Below are positions 8,384-17,092 of a stretch of 64,000 nucleotides of DNA, one piece after another. Source of the DNA: an uncultured Latescibacterota bacterium (GTDB lineage Bacteria; Latescibacterota; UBA2968); the NCBI GenBank assembly GCA_958295785.1, contig OY282377.1, positions 4,776,896 to 4,840,895 of the forward strand, read 5' to 3'. Under the pieces are notes generated by a model, which was not told the origin of the DNA, ran no database searches, and was given only the letters and a program-made list of their open reading frames with translations. The position numbers and the translations under genes were made by a program. Each line of letters starts with the position of its first letter. Position 1 is the stretch's first letter.

Positions 8384-9623
8384 GACACACACAGAAACGG
8401 TCCGCCCTAGGTATCCGCTACATCCATACCAGCGGCAGGTGCTGGCCGACATCTTGCGTGCGCTATCGTCTCCTGAGCGTCGAACCATCGCTCATCTGCC
8501 TACCGGCGCGGGAAAGACCAGAATCGCATCTCACGCCGCCTGCCATTTGCTCAATGAGAAAGACACGGACAACGCGCTCGTTATCTGGTTGGCATCTACA
8601 GAGGAACTTTGTGAACAGGCAGCAGACGAACTTTCCCGTGCTTGGACATCCTTGGGGCGGCGAGATATCTGCGTTCATCGATATTGGGGCAATCGATCTC
8701 TTGATCTACGACATCTCCGTTCGGGGTTCTTGGTGACAGGGCTTGCCAAGTTGCGCTCCGCTGCGTTCCAAGACAACACCCTTCTTGCCCATCTTGCAAA
8801 CTGTGCCGCAACCGTCATATTTGACGAAGCTCATCAGGCAGTTGCAGAAACCTACTCCTTCATAACAGAGCAGTTATGTAGTGTTAGGCCGCCGCTTCTC
8901 GGTCTTACGGCTACGCCGGGACGTACCGCGGATATCACAGATGCGGATTATCGACTTGCCAGCATGTTCAATCACAACAAAGTTTCGGTAGATCCACGAG
9001 GACATGGCAACCCCGTCACCTATCTCATCCAAAACCGTTACCTTGCTGACCCGCGCTTTGTGCCAATTAGCTTTGAGTCCGACACTGCCATTACCACTCC
9101 TCAGCCCGATATGGATTACAGCACTGATGATCTGGATGTTCTGGGTCGCAACCATCAGCGCACGCGCAAGATCGTCGAACTCGCCGAGGACGTTGCTAAA
9201 CGCCACCCTCGCACCCTTGTGTTTTGCCCGTCGGTCAAAAGTGCTCTGGAATGCAATAAACTCCTTCAAGACAAAGGGGTCGTAACTGATGTGGTAACAG
9301 CCAATACATCCAGTGAAGATCGCCAGGCTATCATTGATGCTTTTAGATGCGACAGCAGAGAACATAAAGTAATATTCAATTATGGCGTGCTCACCGCTGG
9401 TTTCGATGCACCTCGTACTCGTTGCGTCATTATCGCTCGCCCCACCACTTCGCTGGTGCTTTACTCGCAAATGGCGGGCCGAGCGATGCGCGGCCCTAGA
9501 TCTGGCGGAAATCCAAAAGCCGAGATAATCACCGTTGCCGACACGAATCTTCCGGGGTTCGGGTCTGTGGCTGACGCATTCACAAATTGGGAGGAATTAT
9601 GGACGACCAACTCGCCAACCTAA
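8376..9623 (+). CDS. SF2 DEAD/DEAH-box helicase of the cassette
   Basis: About 415 residues. Motif I is LPTGAGKTR, motif II FDEAH, motif III LTATPGR, and the second RecA domain carries LVFCPSVKSAL, GVLTAGFDAPRTRCVI and motif VI QMAGRAMRG. It is a two-RecA-domain ATPase like the SSL2/Res-type helicases of restriction and defence systems, with no extra nuclease domain. No ATG fits: the likely start is GTG at 8376, seven bases after GAGGGA, so the frame overlaps the end of the PAPS-reductase-like gene by eight bases. An in-frame ATG at 8334 is the alternative. The 3' end overlaps the GHKL gene by about 25 bases. The tight overlaps indicate one operon with coupled translation. Confidence 0.87.
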   Translation: MFETHTETVRPRYPLHPYQRQVLADILRALSSPERRTIAHLPTGAGKTRIASHAACHLLNEKDTDNALVIWLASTEELCEQAADELSRAWTSLGRRDICVHRYWGNRSLDLRHLRSGFLVTGLAKLRSAAFQDNTLLAHLANCAATVIFDEAHQAVAETYSFITEQLCSVRPPLLGLTATPGRTADITDADYRLASMFNHNKVSVDPRGHGNPVTYLIQNRYLADPRFVPISFESDTAITTPQPDMDYSTDDLDVLGRNHQRTRKIVELAEDVAKRHPRTLVFCPSVKSALECNKLLQDKGVVTDVVTANTSSEDRQAIIDAFRCDSREHKVIFNYGVLTAGFDAPRTRCVIIARPTTSLVLYSQMAGRAMRGPRSGGNPKAEIITVADTNLPGFGSVADAFTNWEELWTTNSPT

Positions 9624-11455
9624 AAGATGCAGACCGCAATCTATTTCCGATCAATTTTACCATACGTGCCCTGCGGGACAGCAGGTATCGCAACACCGCG
9701 TATGCCATTGCCGAGCTCATTGATAATTCAATAGAGGCAGACGCTCCACAGATCGAGCTCCTCTGCCTGGAAGAGTCCCAAATGGTAAAGGCTCGAACTC
9801 GGAGGCTGGTCTCGGAAATAGCAGTCTTAGACAACGGCACAGGAATGGATGTGAGGACTCTCCTTGACGCCCTCAAGTTCGGAGGCGGCACCCGGCATAA
9901 TTCCACAAGCGGAATCGGCAAATATGGCATGGGCCTTCCCACATCCTCGATGTCTCAGTGCAAGCGAGTGGATGTGTGGACATGGCAGGATGGATTAGAT
10001 TCGGCATGGCATTCCAGCATTGATGCAGACATTATTGAGCAGGGAGAGTACCTTGTTCCCATTCCGGACCAAAAGACGCCTATACCAGCGGCGTGGAGAA
10101 AAGCCGGCAGTGAAGAAATTTATGAAAGCCAATCAGGCACTCTCGTCGTATGGAGCAAATTGGACAAGATTCAATGGAGAACTGCCCATGCGATAATCGA
10201 GAATACATCTCGAGAGGTCGGGCGTATCCATCGACATTACATTAATGCTGAAATACATATAATACGAGCCGCATCTTTCTTCAAAAACCGGCCTATTAAA
10301 CGAGAACATGAGAGGCAATTCGTCGCGAACGATCCTCTCTATTTGATGAAGCCTACATCTGTTCCTGAAAAACCATGGGACAACGAACCGATGTTCACAC
10401 AGTGGAGTGAAAAGGACTACACCCCCATTGTTGATGGCAAAGAAGTAACCATTGAAGTAAAGTATTCAATCGTGAAACCAGAGGCACTGACGACAGATAG
10501 AGTGGCACAGAATCCAGGCGATATGCCTCGTGGCAAGCACGCCAGGCACAACATTGGCGTATCAGTCGTCCGGGAGGATAGGGAGATCGTTCTCGAGGAT
10601 GCCTTTCTCAGGGAGGGGGGTAGTGCTGAGAATCCACAGAATCGCTGGTGGGGTTGTGAGGTGCAGTTCCGTCGTAGTTGCGACGAGTTGTTTGGCGTGG
10701 ATCACAATAAGCAAATGGTTGCAAAGTTCACGCAGGCTGCAAAGACCCTTGCTCGTGATGACCGTTCTAGGCAAGTCATCTTAGACGAGATGGGACTTGA
10801 CGAGGATATCATCCATGAAATTGTGGGAGATATTCGCGACCAGACACGCTCCATGATGCGTCAAATAAGGCAGATGTTTGAGGAAAAAAGAAAGCCAAAG
10901 GAAAGCAATGGTAGAAAAAGTCCGGAAAACAAGGCCGTGCAGACTGCCACCGACGCAGATCGAGACGCTATAGCCGCCGGTAAAGAGCCGCCGACCAAAA
11001 CTGATATTGAACGCGAGCAAATTCCATCTGAACAACGGGAAGCTGGACTGACGGACCAGTTCATTGCATCTGGTCAATCCGATCAAGCGGCTCAACAACT
11101 CGCAAAGAGGTTGGTGCAAGAGGGGCTTTCATACCAATTCAATCCTGCCCAACTGGATGGCTACCAGATATTTAATGTGCGCTCGAGCCATGGCGTCTTG
11201 CACATCAATCTCAATACCGACCACCCGATCTACGACTTGCTCAAGCATGTTGAAGGGCGTCTCGGCGAGAATGGCGACGAGAATGATCCGGCATTCCAGG
11301 CCATTGTCGCCATCAGGTTGTTGTTGTCGTCTTGGGCACGGATGGAAGACGAGACCAGACCCAGGGAAGAACGCACACTGATTCAGGACATCGCCATGAA
11401 TTGGGGACGCCAAGTAGATAAGGTCATCAATCAACTGCGTGAGAGAGACGGATAG
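9599..11455 (+). CDS. GHKL (HSP90/MORC-like) ATPase of the cassette
   Basis: A 618-residue protein whose N-terminal third is a GHKL ATPase. The N box is AIAELIDNSIEA, the G1 box VLDNGTGMD, and the G2 region SGIGKYGMGLPTSSMS; a ribosomal-S5-like transducer probably follows. The middle has a charged linker (residues ~415-480: KEKRKPKESNG-like, Lys/Glu rich) before a C-terminal domain I do not recognise. MutL/MORC-type ATPases of this kind have been noted in bacterial restriction-like operons, where they are thought to clamp DNA in an ATP-dependent way. The ATG at 9599 has GGAGG just upstream. It overlaps the helicase and ends two bases before the PLD gene, so the three should be made together. 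Confidence 0.85.
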   Translation: MDDQLANLKDADRNLFPINFTIRALRDSRYRNTAYAIAELIDNSIEADAPQIELLCLEESQMVKARTRRLVSEIAVLDNGTGMDVRTLLDALKFGGGTRHNSTSGIGKYGMGLPTSSMSQCKRVDVWTWQDGLDSAWHSSIDADIIEQGEYLVPIPDQKTPIPAAWRKAGSEEIYESQSGTLVVWSKLDKIQWRTAHAIIENTSREVGRIHRHYINAEIHIIRAASFFKNRPIKREHERQFVANDPLYLMKPTSVPEKPWDNEPMFTQWSEKDYTPIVDGKEVTIEVKYSIVKPEALTTDRVAQNPGDMPRGKHARHNIGVSVVREDREIVLEDAFLREGGSAENPQNRWWGCEVQFRRSCDELFGVDHNKQMVAKFTQAAKTLARDDRSRQVILDEMGLDEDIIHEIVGDIRDQTRSMMRQIRQMFEEKRKPKESNGRKSPENKAVQTATDADRDAIAAGKEPPTKTDIEREQIPSEQREAGLTDQFIASGQSDQAAQQLAKRLVQEGLSYQFNPAQLDGYQIFNVRSSHGVLHINLNTDHPIYDLLKHVEGRLGENGDENDPAFQAIVAIRLLLSSWARMEDETRPREERTLIQDIAMNWGRQVDKVINQLRERDG

Positions 11456-11457
11456 CC

Positions 11458-12312
11458 ATGTATCGCAGGCCAGGGGATATGTTGAGTCGCCTTTGTTCAG
11501 GGGCCCAGCATCTCATCATCGCGGCACCGTACATCAAGGCTGATGCTCTTACTCGGATTCTGACTGACGTTAGTCCAACAGTATCTCTCACCTGTATCAC
11601 GAGGTGGAACCCGCACGATCTCGCTGTAGGTGTGTCCGATACCGAATGCCGCACCATTGTTATCGAGCGTGGAGGTTCGTTTAGGTTGCATCCCTCTCTG
11701 CACGCCAAATACTATCGAATTGATGATGTGATTCTCGTTGGCTCTGCAAACCTGACATTTTCTGCACTGGGTTGGTCAATGCAATCTAATTTTGAGATTT
11801 TATGTCGCCCTAGCGATGACTTTGACGCATGTGCTTTTCAGCAGTGCCTGATGGAAGGCGCGAGAGAAATAAGCGATGATGAATTCGCGCGTTGGGAAGC
11901 CATAACCAAGATCAGTGCTCAAAGCAGTAGCGCAATTACTGGCGGTCAACCCCGACTTGGTACTTGGCGACCAGCGACTCGTGACTTTCGGAATTTGGAA
12001 CTTTCCTATCAAGGCAGAGAAGACGAGATCGCTTCATTCGATGAGCAACGAGCGGCGCAACGCGACATGCAAGTTCTCCTAATTCCTCTGGACTTGACCG
12101 ATGATCAGATCCGAATGTGGGCCTCGGCTTGTCTGCTCGCTACCCCCTTCACTAACACCGTGATACAGCTACGTAACGCGAAAGTTTCAAGCGCATCTCG
12201 CTCGCTTGCCAAGACCTATAACCTCGATGCTACCGAGGCGAGAAGAGACATGGAGACAGTCGAGAATTGGCTCGCATTCCTCGCGCCCGAGACTTTAATC
12301 AGAAATCCCTAA
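11458..12312 (+). CDS. Phospholipase-D-family nuclease of the cassette
   Basis: A 284-residue protein with one HKD motif: LHAKYYRIDDVILVGSANLTFSALG (H-x-K, then D and G-S-x-N) around residues 82-103. Proteins with this motif that sit beside SF2 helicases in defence islands (for example in DISARM-like and helicase-PLD systems) are usually nucleases acting as dimers. An N-terminal IIAAPYIK strand is the first half of the fold. The C-terminal ~120 residues are helical and unassigned. It starts two bases after the GHKL stop codon and ends 16 bases before the right copy of the 40-bp repeat, closing the cassette. Likely the effector that cuts DNA or RNA; this role is inferred. Confidence 0.84.
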   Translation: MYRRPGDMLSRLCSGAQHLIIAAPYIKADALTRILTDVSPTVSLTCITRWNPHDLAVGVSDTECRTIVIERGGSFRLHPSLHAKYYRIDDVILVGSANLTFSALGWSMQSNFEILCRPSDDFDACAFQQCLMEGAREISDDEFARWEAITKISAQSSSAITGGQPRLGTWRPATRDFRNLELSYQGREDEIASFDEQRAAQRDMQVLLIPLDLTDDQIRMWASACLLATPFTNTVIQLRNAKVSSASRSLAKTYNLDATEARRDMETVENWLAFLAPETLIRNP

Positions 12313-12328
12313 ATTGGATGGACAATGA

Positions 12329-12368
12329 ATTGCAAAAGCCGCTCACAAGAGGAGCGGCTTTTTTTTGT
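12329..12368 (+). repeat. Right 40-bp direct repeat (second copy of the terminator)
   Basis: Identical over all 40 bases to 7281-7320, including eight Ts after the GC-rich hairpin. It follows the PLD gene and can end the cassette transcript. Exact identity over a hairpin plus flanking bases, in the same orientation at both ends, points to insertion by duplication rather than to chance. Confidence 0.9.
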
Positions 12369-12457
12369 ATACGACAAAACGCACATCAACGAATAGATGA
12401 ATCAACGAATCGCTCTGTTGATGAATTGCTGCGCAGTTGTACCCATTCCGTACATTT

Positions 12458-12484
12458 GGGCGGGCACGGGGGCCACGCCCCTAC
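12458..12484 (-). repeat. REP-like hairpin repeat, inverted copy
   Basis: GGGCGGGCACGGGGGCCACG followed by CCCCTAC is the reverse of the GTAGGGGC...GTGCCCGCCC repeat at 4561. It lies in the 230-base gap between the right terminator and the transporter gene, which otherwise holds short ACTGACCACTGACC-type repeats and no gene. Confidence 0.7.
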
Positions 12485-12599
12485 GATTGGTTTTTCGCTT
12501 TTGGGGAATGGGTGGGGACTGACCACTGACCATTTGGGAGCGGCGGTTGGGCAGGGTTCGGCTATTCGCGCTTTTGGTCGTGTATGCTGATTTTTTTGA

Positions 12600-14006
12600 T
12601 CAGGTGTCTGTTCTCGGTGGCGATAGGTCTGTGCGGATGCCCGCTCGTTCGTCGACGGTTCGCAAGAGGAGGCCGCCCGCGATGAAGAACAGGCCCACGG
12701 TTGCCATGCCGATGCGCTGAGATTGAAAGGCTTCTGTGATTATGCCCATCAGCATCGGGCCGAGAAAGGCGGTGGCTTTTCCCGAGAAGGCGTAAAAGCC
12801 GTAAAATTCGGTTTCTTTCTGACGGGGTACAAAACGCCCCAAAAGTGACCGGCTGGCCGATTGGTTTGGGCCGGCAAAAAGGCCGACCAAAAGGCCCGCG
12901 ATCCAGAATTGGAATTTTGTATTGAAAATGAACGCTTGGATGGCCGATAAACTGGTCGATGTGTTTGAGTCGGCAAAAAGGCCGATCCAAAGGCCCGCGT
13001 CCCAGAACAGAAATTCAACCCAAAATTGGAAGCGTTCGGGGGGGATGACGGCAATGGTAGCCGCGATGACAAATCCGATCAGGGTGATTTGGATGGTGCG
13101 TTTGCCGCCGATGTGGTCGTCTAAAAAACCAAAACACCACGCGCCGATGCCAGCGGCGATGTTGATGATGATGCCAAAGAGCAGGACCTCTTCAATCGTG
13201 AAGCCAAATGTGCCCACCGCATAAATCCCGCCAAACGCAAAAATGGTGGTCAGGCCATCGTTGTACACGAGGCGGGCGAGCAACAGTTTGAAAATTTCGC
13301 GGTAGTGTTTGAGTTCGCGGAAGGTTTGCAGCAGGCGGCGGTAAGACGAAAGGAGTAGGTGTTCGTTGCGGGTTTGCCGCCCTGGCGTTTCGGGCAAATA
13401 GAAAAGGGCTGGCAGGCTGAAGATCGCAAACCAGATCGCAACGCCGACATTGGTCGCTCGGATGTGTGCGTGGGTTTCTTTGGACAGGCCAAACCACGGG
13501 GTTTCTGGGGATACAAAGCCGACCATGAGAACGGTCATAGAGAGCAGGCCCCCAAAGTAACCTATGCCCCAGGCCTGTCCCGAAATGCGCCCCATGCGCT
13601 CCGGCGGGGCGATGTCGGGCAAAAAGGCGTTGTAAAATACCGTGCCCATTTCAAAGCCGATACAGGCGATGATGTAGAGGGTCAGCGCGAAGGTGGCTTG
13701 CCCTTGTTGGGGAAAATAGAGCAGGGCGGTGAAGACAACCGCGAGGAGTGTCGTCCACATCAAAAAGCGTTTGCGACACCCGGCTTGGTCGGCGAGCGCG
13801 CCGAGGGGTGGGGACAGCAATCCGACGACGAGCATGATGATCGCCACGCCCCGAGACCACAAAACCGTGCCGGCAATCTCATTGTCAGCGATGACTTTGG
13901 CAAAAAATGTCGCGTAGATGAACGTGGTGACGTTGTTGGCAAAGGACGAGTTTGCAAAGTCGTACATCATCCACGCGAGGATGGTTTTGCGGTGGGTGCT
14001 TTTCAT
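12600..14006 (-). CDS. MFS transporter, UMF1/Atg22-like family
   Basis: A 468-residue membrane protein with 12 or more hydrophobic segments. It starts WMMYDFANSSFANNVTTFIY, the signature of the UMF1 family, and has LADQAGCRKRF as the MFS loop 2-3 motif. Family members are putative solute exporters or importers with unassigned substrates. The ATG at 14006 overlaps the stop of the upstream lactonase gene (ATGA), so the two are coupled. Unusually, a 33-residue block including FWIAGLLVGLFAGPNQS is preceded by a diverged copy (FWDAGLWIGLFADSNTS) 99 bases away, which would add about one extra transmembrane segment between the usual ones. The transporter may move the lactonase product. Confidence 0.85.
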   Translation of the reverse strand: MKSTHRKTILAWMMYDFANSSFANNVTTFIYATFFAKVIADNEIAGTVLWSRGVAIIMLVVGLLSPPLGALADQAGCRKRFLMWTTLLAVVFTALLYFPQQGQATFALTLYIIACIGFEMGTVFYNAFLPDIAPPERMGRISGQAWGIGYFGGLLSMTVLMVGFVSPETPWFGLSKETHAHIRATNVGVAIWFAIFSLPALFYLPETPGRQTRNEHLLLSSYRRLLQTFRELKHYREIFKLLLARLVYNDGLTTIFAFGGIYAVGTFGFTIEEVLLFGIIINIAAGIGAWCFGFLDDHIGGKRTIQITLIGFVIAATIAVIPPERFQFWVEFLFWDAGLWIGLFADSNTSTSLSAIQAFIFNTKFQFWIAGLLVGLFAGPNQSASRSLLGRFVPRQKETEFYGFYAFSGKATAFLGPMLMGIITEAFQSQRIGMATVGLFFIAGGLLLRTVDERAGIRTDLSPPRTDT

Positions 14007-15106
14007 TTTCCGAGTTTGAGAATCATGATCCACATGGGTTGTTTGCCCACGTCATAGACTTTGAGGGCCGTGAGGTCGCCGGTTTCGGTGTTGATGCGGT
14101 AGGCGGCCATTTTGTCCGATTTTTGACCGGCGGCAAAGAGGAAGTTGCCTTCGGGGTCGAGGTTGAAGGGCCGAGGGATGGGTTCTGTGGGGGTTTGACC
14201 GAGGGATTTGAGAGACCCGTCGGCTTGAACGGCATAGCGCGCGATGCTGTCGTGCCCGCGATTGGAGATGTAGAGGAAGTTGCCCGAGGGGTGAATGTGG
14301 ATTTGCGCGCAGGTGTTGTGGTCCGCATATCCCGCTGGCAGGGTTGAAAGATTTTGGCGGCGCGTGAGGGTGCCATCGTCCGGGTTCAGATCATAGACCG
14401 TGACGCTGGAACTGTTTTCATTTGCTACATAAACGACGTCCAAAGTGGGGTGAAATTCGTAGTGGCGCGGGCCTTCGCCGTGGGGCGCGTTGACTTTTGC
14501 GATCTCATTGGCTGCCAACTCGCCTGTGGTTTCGTCAAAGGTGAATTGATAAATGGCGTTGGGCGGCATGGTGTGCGGCACGAACAAATAGCGATTGGAG
14601 GGATCCGGAAAGAAGCAGTGGGCGTGTTCTTCTGTGGGAATCCACTGGCGATGCGGGGCGAGCACGGCCCCATTGCTGTCGATGGCGTTGATGGCCACGG
14701 CGCCCTCGCCGTAGTACGCGGAAAAAAGATAACGCCCGGTTTTGTCGGTGCTGATATAACACGAGCCACCGCCAAAGGGAACTGTGGCGATGTGTGCGAG
14801 CGCGCCTGTGTCGGGGTCGATGCCGTAGGTGACGAGTTCTTTGGACGAGCGCAAGGCCGCGTAGAGGTATTTTTGCCGCGGATCCGTGCAGAGCGGCCCG
14901 ATGCCGCCTTTGGCGGGAACTTCTTCGACGCGTGTGAGGTCGCCGGTTTCGGCGTCCATGTCGTAGCGCAGGAGTTTGCGGTCGCCAGAGACCGCGACGT
15001 ACATGTGGTATTTCATAGCGGATTCCTTTCTGTTGGGTGGCTGGGCAGACACGTTGCCCATTAGTGCGATGGACGAGACGAGGAGTGCAAAACAGATCGC
15101 TTTCAT
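14003..15106 (-). CDS. Lactonase-family seven-bladed beta-propeller protein (6-phosphogluconolactonase-like)
   Basis: A 367-residue protein of the YbhE/lactonase family: repeated blades such as GPLCTDPRQKYLYAALRS, YISTDKTGRYLFSAYYG, CFFPDPSNRYLFVPH and IHIHPSGNFLYISNRGHDSI. The N-terminus (MKAICFALLVSSIALMGNVSAQ) is a signal peptide, so the full form is exported; the ATG at 15106 has GGAG seven bases upstream. A second in-frame ATG about 30 codons later (MKYHMYVAVSG) has its own AAAGGA and exactly matches the usual cytosolic start of the family, so both a secreted and a cytosolic form may be made. It is coupled by ATGA overlap to the transporter gene. It may open sugar lactones; substrate unproven. 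Confidence 0.83.
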   Translation of the reverse strand: MKAICFALLVSSIALMGNVSAQPPNRKESAMKYHMYVAVSGDRKLLRYDMDAETGDLTRVEEVPAKGGIGPLCTDPRQKYLYAALRSSKELVTYGIDPDTGALAHIATVPFGGGSCYISTDKTGRYLFSAYYGEGAVAINAIDSNGAVLAPHRQWIPTEEHAHCFFPDPSNRYLFVPHTMPPNAIYQFTFDETTGELAANEIAKVNAPHGEGPRHYEFHPTLDVVYVANENSSSVTVYDLNPDDGTLTRRQNLSTLPAGYADHNTCAQIHIHPSGNFLYISNRGHDSIARYAVQADGSLKSLGQTPTEPIPRPFNLDPEGNFLFAAGQKSDKMAAYRINTETGDLTALKVYDVGKQPMWIMILKLGK

Positions 15107-15334
15107 GGGTATGCTCCGGGAAATGGGTTTGTGGGGCGTAATATAGCATCGAGCGAGGCAGATAGAAAGCGGAAAGGACAACCCGCAAAGTGGGTGATCT
15201 TTTGCGAACTTGACTTTGTGGCAAGAGAAAGGTTTATTGCTCACTTGAGGGGCGAGACGCAAGATGTGATCCGCGAAGAGCACGGGCGGGGTACAACTGC
15301 GATAGCCGTTCACGGACTCGAAGTCAAGGGGAAA

Positions 15335-15362
15335 TGTAGGGGCAGAGCCCCTGTGCCTGCCC
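15335..15362 (+). repeat. REP-like hairpin repeat
   Basis: A GTAGGGGCAGAGCCCC copy followed by GTGCCTGCCC, in the 309-base gap 15107-15415 between the lactonase and sulfatase genes. The same gap holds a copy of the GCGGGGTACAACTGC hairpin repeat near 15289-15318. No gene is visible. Confidence 0.7.
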
Positions 15363-15415
15363 AAAGGTACAAGAGAGACCTGGCAATTGACCACTACTTT
15401 TTTGGAGGGAGCAAT

Positions 15416-16816
15416 ATGAGCAATCAGAAGCCCAATATTGTGTTCTTTTTTACCGATGATCAGCGGTTTGACACGATTCGCGCGCTGGGCAATGCCGATG
15501 TGCAAACGCCGACGATGGATCGGTTGGTGGCCGAGGGCACGACGTTCACGCACGCGCATATTCCCGGGGGGACGTCGGGCGCGATTTGCATGCCGAGTCG
15601 GGCGATGTTGCACACGGGGCGCACGCTTTTTCACCTCGAGGGCGCGGGGCAGGGCATTCCCGATGGGCATGTGATGCTGGGCGAACATTTGCAGGCCCAT
15701 GGCTATCGCACATGGGGCACGGGAAAATGGCACAATGGCCCCGCTGCGTTTGCGCGCAGTTTTTCGGATGGGGCAGAGATCTTTTTCGGTGGGATGGACG
15801 ACCATTGGAATGTGCCCGCGTTTGATTACGACCCGACCGGCAAATACGATTCGGTCTTGCCGCAGTGTCCGGATGCGTTTAAGTCGAATGCGTTGAAAAT
15901 TCGGAAGGGCGACCACGTCAGGGCGGGCAAACACTCCAGCGAGTTGTTTGCCGAAGGCGCGGTTGATTGGCTGGAGAAGTACGATTCCGATGATCCGTTT
16001 TTTATGTATCTCTCATTTATGGCGCCGCACGATCCGCGCACGATGCCGCAGGCGTATTTGGATATGTACGACCCCGAGGATATTCCGCTTCCCGAGAATT
16101 TTGTGGGCGGGCATCCGTTTGACAATGGCGATTTGAAGGTGCGCGACGAGGTGCTCGAAGATTTTCCCCGCGATCCCCACAAGGTGCGCCGGCACATCGC
16201 CGAGTATTACGCGATGATTACGCATTTGGACGCGCAGATGGGGCGGGTGTTGGACGCGCTGGCCGCGTGCGGAAAGGCGGACGATACCCTCGTTGTTTTT
16301 GCGGGCGATAATGGGTTGGCCGTGGGGCAGCACGGGCTTTTGGGCAAGCAGAATATGTACGAGCACAGCGTGCGCGTGCCGCTGATCTTTGCCGGGCCGG
16401 GGGTGCCTGCGGGCGAGCGGCGATCCGCGTACGCGTATTTGCTCGATATTTTCCCGACGCTGTGCGCGTTGATCGGGATCGATGCGCCGAGTTCCGTGGA
16501 GGGGACGAGTTTGGTTTCGGCGATGAGCAATGGCGATGAGCAAGTGCGCGATACCCTGTTTGCGGCTTATCGCGGGTGGCAGCGCATGGTGAAAGACGAG
16601 CGGTTTAAGCTGATTGAATACGCGGTGAATGGGCGGCGCACAACGCAGTTGTTCGATTTGGAGAACGATCCGTTAGAATTGCACAATCTGGCGGATGACG
16701 AGGCACACGCGGGCGTGGTCAATGCGTTGCGAGAAACGCTGTTTCAGTGGCGCGACGATTGGGATGATGCGAAAAGCGAGTGGGGAAGGGCGTTTTGGGA
16801 CGGGTTTGAAAATTAA
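15416..16816 (+). CDS. Sulfatase (formylglycine-dependent, arylsulfatase family)
   Basis: A 466-residue type I sulfatase. IVFFFTDDQR provides the paired Asp metal ligands, ICMPSRAMLHTGR is the C-x-P-S-R site with Cys58 as the residue oxidised to formylglycine, GTGKWHNG holds the conserved Lys and His, and VVFAGDNGLAVGQHGLLGKQ gives the second metal cluster. No signal peptide is evident, so it may be cytoplasmic or use another route, although most sulfatases of this clade are exported. The ATG at 15416 follows GGAGGGA. Formylglycine formation needs a maturase not seen here. Substrates of such enzymes include sulfated algal or host polysaccharides, which suits a marine or sponge-linked heterotroph. 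Confidence 0.9.
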   Translation: MSNQKPNIVFFFTDDQRFDTIRALGNADVQTPTMDRLVAEGTTFTHAHIPGGTSGAICMPSRAMLHTGRTLFHLEGAGQGIPDGHVMLGEHLQAHGYRTWGTGKWHNGPAAFARSFSDGAEIFFGGMDDHWNVPAFDYDPTGKYDSVLPQCPDAFKSNALKIRKGDHVRAGKHSSELFAEGAVDWLEKYDSDDPFFMYLSFMAPHDPRTMPQAYLDMYDPEDIPLPENFVGGHPFDNGDLKVRDEVLEDFPRDPHKVRRHIAEYYAMITHLDAQMGRVLDALAACGKADDTLVVFAGDNGLAVGQHGLLGKQNMYEHSVRVPLIFAGPGVPAGERRSAYAYLLDIFPTLCALIGIDAPSSVEGTSLVSAMSNGDEQVRDTLFAAYRGWQRMVKDERFKLIEYAVNGRRTTQLFDLENDPLELHNLADDEAHAGVVNALRETLFQWRDDWDDAKSEWGRAFWDGFEN

Positions 16817-17092
16817 CGCTGAATAGACGAATGGATGAATAGACGAATGGACGCACAGGCGTAGCCTACAACGCAGGGCAGCAAGTAATCCCGCCCCTCG
16901 ACACATTGTAGGGGCGGTGCCCCCGTGCCCGCCCGAAAGTCAGTGGTCAGTCCCCACCCAACCCCAAAACCCGACGCACTCCGCCGATGAACTGGCCTGA
17001 GTAGCGGGGTACAACGGGCTGTCTCTCAAGCCCGTCCGTTGATTCGTAGAGGTATGTTTTGTGTACTGTAATTGAACAGAATGGAGGGCGAG
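16817..17092. repeat. Intergenic repeats before the ThuA gene
   Basis: A GTAGGGGCGGTGCCCC hairpin copy lies at 16908-16935, followed by a CAGTGGTCAGTCCCC repeat and by a GAACTGGCCTGAGTAGCGGG/TACAACGGGCT hairpin-type repeat around 16988-17018. No gene is visible. A promoter for the ThuA gene should be near the right end. Confidence 0.6.

Noticed and set aside
14003-15934. A 643-codon leftward frame covering the lactonase and the start of the sulfatase gene
   Set aside because: The first ~276 codons lack family similarity, are antisense to the sulfatase gene, and the lactonase has its own signal peptide and ribosome-binding site at 15106.
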